From NCBI GenBank assembly GCA_945873715.1, contig CAMCFL010000096.1, positions 1 through 8,896 on the forward strand: a stretch of 8,896 nucleotides of DNA, given 5' to 3'. Shown here piece after piece: positions 6,176-8,896 of this stretch (within the stretch, counting starts at the first letter, position 1; the number at the start of each line of letters is the position of its first letter). Source of the DNA: Akkermansia muciniphila. GTDB lineage: Bacteria > Verrucomicrobiota > Verrucomicrobiia > Limisphaerales > UBA9464. A model generated the notes under the pieces. It did not search any database. It saw nothing but the letters and a program-made list of their open reading frames with translations, and was not told the DNA's origin. Made by a program: the position numbers and the translations under genes.

Positions 6176-7066
6176 TCAGAGGCGGCGTCCAGTGAGGAGC
6201 TCAAACGCTTCCAGATACTTCGCCTGCGTGCGCGCGACGACGTCGGCAGGCAGGGCGGGCGCGGGCGGCGTCTTCGACCAACTCAGGGTCTCCAGGTAGT
6301 CCCGGACGAACTGCTTGTCGTAGCTGGGTTGACTGCGGCCCGGTGAATACTGGTCCGCCGGCCAGAACCGGGACGAATCCGGAGTCAGCACCTCATCGAT
6401 CAGCACCAGTTTTCCCTCGTACACCCCGAACTCGAACTTGGTATCGGCGATGAGGATCCCACGGGTCCGGGCATAATCCCGGGCGAAACGGTACAGGCGC
6501 AGACTGAGGTCCCGCGCCTGCTCCGCCAGGGCGCTTCCGGTCAACTCCGCCGCCTGCTCGAACGGGATGTTCTCGTCATGGCCCGTCTCCGCCTTGGTCG
6601 CCGGGGTAAAGATCGGTTCGGGAAGCTCGTCGGACTCGCGAAGCCCAACCAGCAACGGGATGCCACAGACCGTTCCCTGGGTTCGATACTCCTTCCAACC
6701 CGACCCCGCCAGGTAGCCGCGCACCACGCATTCGATCGGCAACGGCGTCGCCTTGCACACGATCATGCTGCGTCCGGCGAGGCTGGCCTCAAAGGGCATC
6801 AACTCCGATGGCAACGGGTCGCCCGCGCGGGCCAACCGATGGTTGGGCAGCCAGGACTCGGTGCGGTCGAACCAGAAATGGGAAATCTGCGTCAGGACCT
6901 CGCCCTTGCGAGGGATGCCGTTGGGCATGATGCAGTCGAAGGCGGAGATGCGGTCGGTTGCGACAAACAGCAACCGGTCTCCGAGATCAAAAACCTCGCG
7001 AACCTTTCCGGATTTCACCTTTCGGATCCCGGGAAGGTCGAGTGACAACAAGGGCGCATCGGACAT
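6176..7066 (-). CDS. purC: SAICAR synthetase (phosphoribosylaminoimidazole-succinocarboxamide synthase)
   Basis: This cytosolic enzyme joins CAIR and aspartate, using ATP, to form SAICAR in de novo purine synthesis (EC 6.3.2.6). The 296-residue product carries the N-terminal nucleotide-binding GKVREVFD (20-27), TDRISAFD (37-44), the family signature PLPIECVVRGYLAGSGW (108-124), DTKFEFG (208-214) and LIDEVLTPDSSRFW (222-235). The long C-terminal part (PADQYSPGRSQPSYDKQF) and the overall length resemble the yeast Ade1-type long form rather than the roughly 237-residue E. coli enzyme. The frame is open upstream for over 100 codons, but ATG 7066 gives MSDAPLLSLDLPGIRKVKSG, the normal family N-terminus. 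A clear Shine-Dalgarno is lacking. It is divergent from the ligase gene (101-bp spacer) and first in a possible two-gene unit with the CotH-like gene. All signature motifs look intact. Confidence 0.97.
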   Translation of the reverse strand: MSDAPLLSLDLPGIRKVKSGKVREVFDLGDRLLFVATDRISAFDCIMPNGIPRKGEVLTQISHFWFDRTESWLPNHRLARAGDPLPSELMPFEASLAGRSMIVCKATPLPIECVVRGYLAGSGWKEYRTQGTVCGIPLLVGLRESDELPEPIFTPATKAETGHDENIPFEQAAELTGSALAEQARDLSLRLYRFARDYARTRGILIADTKFEFGVYEGKLVLIDEVLTPDSSRFWPADQYSPGRSQPSYDKQFVRDYLETLSWSKTPPAPALPADVVARTQAKYLEAFELLTGRRL

Positions 7067-7167
7067 GGCCCGTCGACCATGATGGGAACGGGAAGACGGC
7101 GAAAGCCGTTTCAAGACGGGATTCACGCTTGCCCCATCCCACCCCCGGGAGGCAAACACCCGAAGGA
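7067..7167. promoter_or_regulatory. Divergent promoter spacer with a GAAA-loop hairpin
   Basis: These 101 bp separate the purC and ligase start codons and must hold at least one promoter. I see no good -35/-10 pair. A hairpin lies at 7092-7112: ACGGC (7096-7100), GAAA loop (7101-7104) and GCCGT (7105-7109), extended by GAA/TTC pairs around one bulged G. On the plus-strand RNA this would have a stable GNRA tetraloop in the ligase leader. No known riboswitch was recognised. Confidence 0.4.
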
Positions 7168-8424
7168 ATGCTGGAGGAACGTTGGCGCTCGGTCGTCGCG
7201 CTACACCCGGATGAACTCGCCGTCCACGACGCCGCGTCGGGAACGTCGTGGTCCTTTTCCCAACTGGCCGCGGCGGCGGATGCGCTGGCTGAACCTTCGG
7301 GCCCGGTTGCCTTCCCCACCGGGAACACGCCGCAATTCCTGCTGACCGTGCTGCGCGCCTGGCGGACCGGACAAGCCCTCTGCCCCCTCGAGACGGGTCA
7401 GGCAACGCCGGAACTCGCGCCGTTGCCCCCGTGGGTGGCCCACCTCAAGTTCACCTCGGGAACGACCGGACTCGCGCGTCGGGTCGCCCTCACGGAGGCC
7501 CAGATTGCGGCGGACGCCGACCAGATCGTGGCCACCATGGGACTCCATCGTTCCAGTCCCAACCTGGGAGTGATCTCGCTGGCCCACAGCTACGGCTACT
7601 CAAACCTGGTGACTCCCCTGTTGCTGCATGGGATCCCGCTGATCCTGGTGGCCTCCGCGCTTCCTGCCGCCGTGGCCGCCGCCGCCGCGCCCTGGAGCAA
7701 CCTCACCCTGCCCGCCGTTCCCGCCCTCTGGCGCCACTGGCACGAAGCCGACGCCATTCCTGCCCGCCTCCACCTCGCCCTCTCCGCCGGCGCCGCCCTG
7801 CCGATCGCCCTCGAACAGGAGGTCCTCGAACATCGCGGTCTGAAGATCCACAACTTCCTCGGCGCTTCCGAATGTGGGGGCATCGCCTTCGACCGCACCC
7901 CCACCGCGCGGCCCGATGCCTCCTGTGTCGGCACCCCCCTCGAGGGCGTCACGATCGGATCCGACGACTCGGGGTGTCTCGTGGTGCAGAGCCCGGCCGT
8001 GGCCGAGGGCTACTGGCCCGAAGCGGAACCGCACCTGGGCCAGGGTCGCTACCGGTCGTCCGACCTGATCTCGATCGAAGACGGAGGCGTGCTGTGGATC
8101 CGAGGGCGGGCCGGCGACGTGATCAACATCGCCGGACGCAAGGTGTCCCCCGAAGCCATCGAACAGGAAATGCTGCATCATCCGGCCGTGCGCGATTGCC
8201 TCGCCTTCGGCATCCCCGACGACGCCCGCCGCGGCGAAACGGTGGGAATGGCCTACGCCGTCCGGGAACCCGTGACGGAATCGGAGCTCCGCAGCTTTCT
8301 CACGCGTCGGCTTCCAGCCTGGCAGGTGCCACGCCAATGGTGGTTGCGCGAAGACCTGGGAGTGGACGTCCGGGGCAAACGCTCCCGTACCGAGTGGCGC
8401 CGGAGATTGGTGGACCACCCGTAG
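7168..8424 (+). CDS. AMP-forming acyl/aryl ligase (ANL superfamily), compact
   Basis: A 418-residue adenylate-forming enzyme that would activate a carboxylic acid as an acyl-AMP and transfer it to CoA or a carrier protein. Motifs in order: P-loop FTSGTTGLARRV (95-106), A5 NFLGASECGG (229-238), A7 YRSSDL with ribose-binding D299, A8 hinge GRAGDVINIAGRKVSPEAIE (313-332), and A10 GKRSR with catalytic K404. It is shorter than the usual 500-550 residues, mainly in the N-terminal half. The usual PKG of the P-loop is ARR. The ATG at 7168 has GAAGGA directly adjacent and GGGAGG about 15 nt upstream, both imperfectly spaced. No better in-frame start is obvious, so a slightly different start remains possible. 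It diverges from purC and converges on a FabZ-type gene, suggesting a role in fatty-acyl, polyene or resorcinol-type lipid synthesis; the substrate cannot be read from sequence. Confidence 0.88.
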   Translation: MLEERWRSVVALHPDELAVHDAASGTSWSFSQLAAAADALAEPSGPVAFPTGNTPQFLLTVLRAWRTGQALCPLETGQATPELAPLPPWVAHLKFTSGTTGLARRVALTEAQIAADADQIVATMGLHRSSPNLGVISLAHSYGYSNLVTPLLLHGIPLILVASALPAAVAAAAAPWSNLTLPAVPALWRHWHEADAIPARLHLALSAGAALPIALEQEVLEHRGLKIHNFLGASECGGIAFDRTPTARPDASCVGTPLEGVTIGSDDSGCLVVQSPAVAEGYWPEAEPHLGQGRYRSSDLISIEDGGVLWIRGRAGDVINIAGRKVSPEAIEQEMLHHPAVRDCLAFGIPDDARRGETVGMAYAVREPVTESELRSFLTRRLPAWQVPRQWWLREDLGVDVRGKRSRTEWRRRLVDHP

Positions 8425-8446
8425 GAGACGAGGTCACGAGGCTTAC

Positions 8447-8494
8447 TTCCATCGGGTGCGAAACCCGCGTGGGCCGGGGTGCGGTCGAATGGAA
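8447..8494. terminator. Candidate bidirectional terminator between convergent genes
   Basis: The 71-bp gap between the two convergent stop codons contains outer arms TTCCAT (8447-8452) and ATGGAA (8489-8494). Inside is a small hairpin, CGGGT (8453-8457) and ACCCG (8463-8467), around GCGAA. There is no T-run on either strand. The placement fits a shared transcription end, but the structure is weak. Confidence 0.25.
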
Positions 8495-8495
8495 A

Positions 8496-8896
8496 TCAGA
8501 GCACCCCCGCCAAAGTCACTTCGCAGCGCAGGATTTCGCGTCCGTCGACCCAGGCGGATCCGGTGATCTGCATCAGGGATCCCATGCGTCCGACGACGGA
8601 GGCCCGCAGTTCCACCCGATCCCCGGGGCGCGCCGTCCCGGAGATCTTGGCGACGCGGATTCCGGTCAGCTTCAGGCCGGGCAACGGGGCGATGGCCGGA
8701 TCCGACTGTGCGACGACGCCCCCCAACTGCGCCACCGCCTCGACGAGCAAGACCCCGGGCATCATGGGTTCCCCCGGGAAATGGCCGCGGAGGAATTCCG
8801 CATCGGGCGGAAGGTGGTACTCTCCCACCCCGGAAACGCCGGGAACCAACTCCAACAGCGCATCGACGAAGCGGAACTCCGGCCCATGGGGCAGCG
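8496..8896 (-). CDS. fabZ: FabZ-type 3-hydroxyacyl-ACP dehydratase, 5' end outside window
   Basis: A hot-dog-fold dehydratase that removes water from 3-hydroxyacyl-ACP to give trans-2-enoyl-ACP in fatty acid or related chain elongation. 132 complete codons are visible plus a partial one at the edge. The visible N-terminus LPHGPEFRFVDALLELVPG matches the LPHRxPFLLVD region with which FabZ proteins begin, so only a few residues are probably missing. The catalytic pair is His in RGHFPGEPMMPGV (residue 38 of the visible part) and Glu in LLVEAVAQ (residue 52). Their 14-residue spacing is that of known FabZ. The conserved PGD of the later strand is present (TARPGDRVEL). A TTG at 8855 is an apparent internal start but would cut off the conserved PHGPEF segment, so I reject it. 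It could instead be a pathway-specific paralogue (aryl polyene or polyketide type) given the adjacent convergent ligase. Confidence 0.85.
   Translation of the reverse strand, partial: LPHGPEFRFVDALLELVPGVSGVGEYHLPPDAEFLRGHFPGEPMMPGVLLVEAVAQLGGVVAQSDPAIAPLPGLKLTGIRVAKISGTARPGDRVELRASVVGRMGSLMQITGSAWVDGREILRCEVTLAGVL

Noticed and set aside
5352..6299. A 315-codon plus-strand frame opposite the CotH-like gene and the end of purC.
   Set aside because: It spans two motif-supported genes on the other strand and has no domain of its own, so it is a GC-driven shadow.
7067..7405. Extension of the purC reading frame upstream of ATG 7066 to position 7405.
   Set aside because: The extension overlaps the divergent ligase gene, is Arg/Pro-rich and precedes the normal PurC N-terminus, so the shorter start is correct.
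7600..8418. A 272-codon minus-strand frame opposite the ligase.
   Set aside because: The plus-strand frame has all ANL core motifs. The antisense translation is His/Gly-rich without recognisable motifs.
1..8896. tRNA, rRNA, phage or defence genes.
   Set aside because: I saw no cloverleaf-like sequence, rRNA segment, integrase, transposase, or restriction or defence protein motif in any frame.

Overview
The window is GC-rich, densely coding bacterial DNA holding parts or all of seven protein genes. The best guess for the host is a Verrucomicrobiota member. This rests on a type IV pilus PilM protein fused to a PilN-like part, a secreted CotH-like protein, a long-form PurC, mostly weak Shine-Dalgarno sequences and hairpin repeats between genes. 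The phylum is an inference from gene style, and no rRNA or marker gene confirms it.

Layout. Five genes read leftward on the minus strand. In transcription order they are purC (starts at 7066), a secreted CotH-like protein (starts near 6149), an enolase-superfamily dipeptide epimerase (start 4297), a HAD phosphatase (start 2693) and pilM (start 1849, running off the left edge). purC and the CotH gene lie 26 bp apart and could share a transcript. The later genes are separated by 214, 551 and 151 bp of non-coding DNA, so each may have its own promoter. On the right, an AMP-forming acyl ligase reads rightward from 7168, divergent from purC. It converges on a FabZ-type hydroxyacyl-ACP dehydratase that enters from the right edge on the minus strand.

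How the genes relate. This looks mostly like chromosomal backbone: purine synthesis, muropeptide recycling, a housekeeping phosphatase, pilus assembly and acyl-chain metabolism. The ligase and the dehydratase may belong to one fatty-acyl or polyene pathway extending past the right edge. The pilus gene probably begins a pilM/N/O/Q-type locus past the left edge.

The most unusual content is between genes. Both larger minus-strand spacers (2694-3244 and 4298-4511) carry short hairpin elements: a GTAG tetranucleotide directly abutting an 8-bp stem with an invariant CCCT loop. There are three copies. Two face each other as an inverted pair (2789-2847) and one is single (4388-4411). The stems differ by compensatory base-pair changes. 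This matches the architecture of REP/REPIN elements mobilised by REP-associated (RAYT) tyrosine transposases. The same two spacers also share a separate 21-bp motif, and one spacer has an inverted copy of it flanking the single hairpin.
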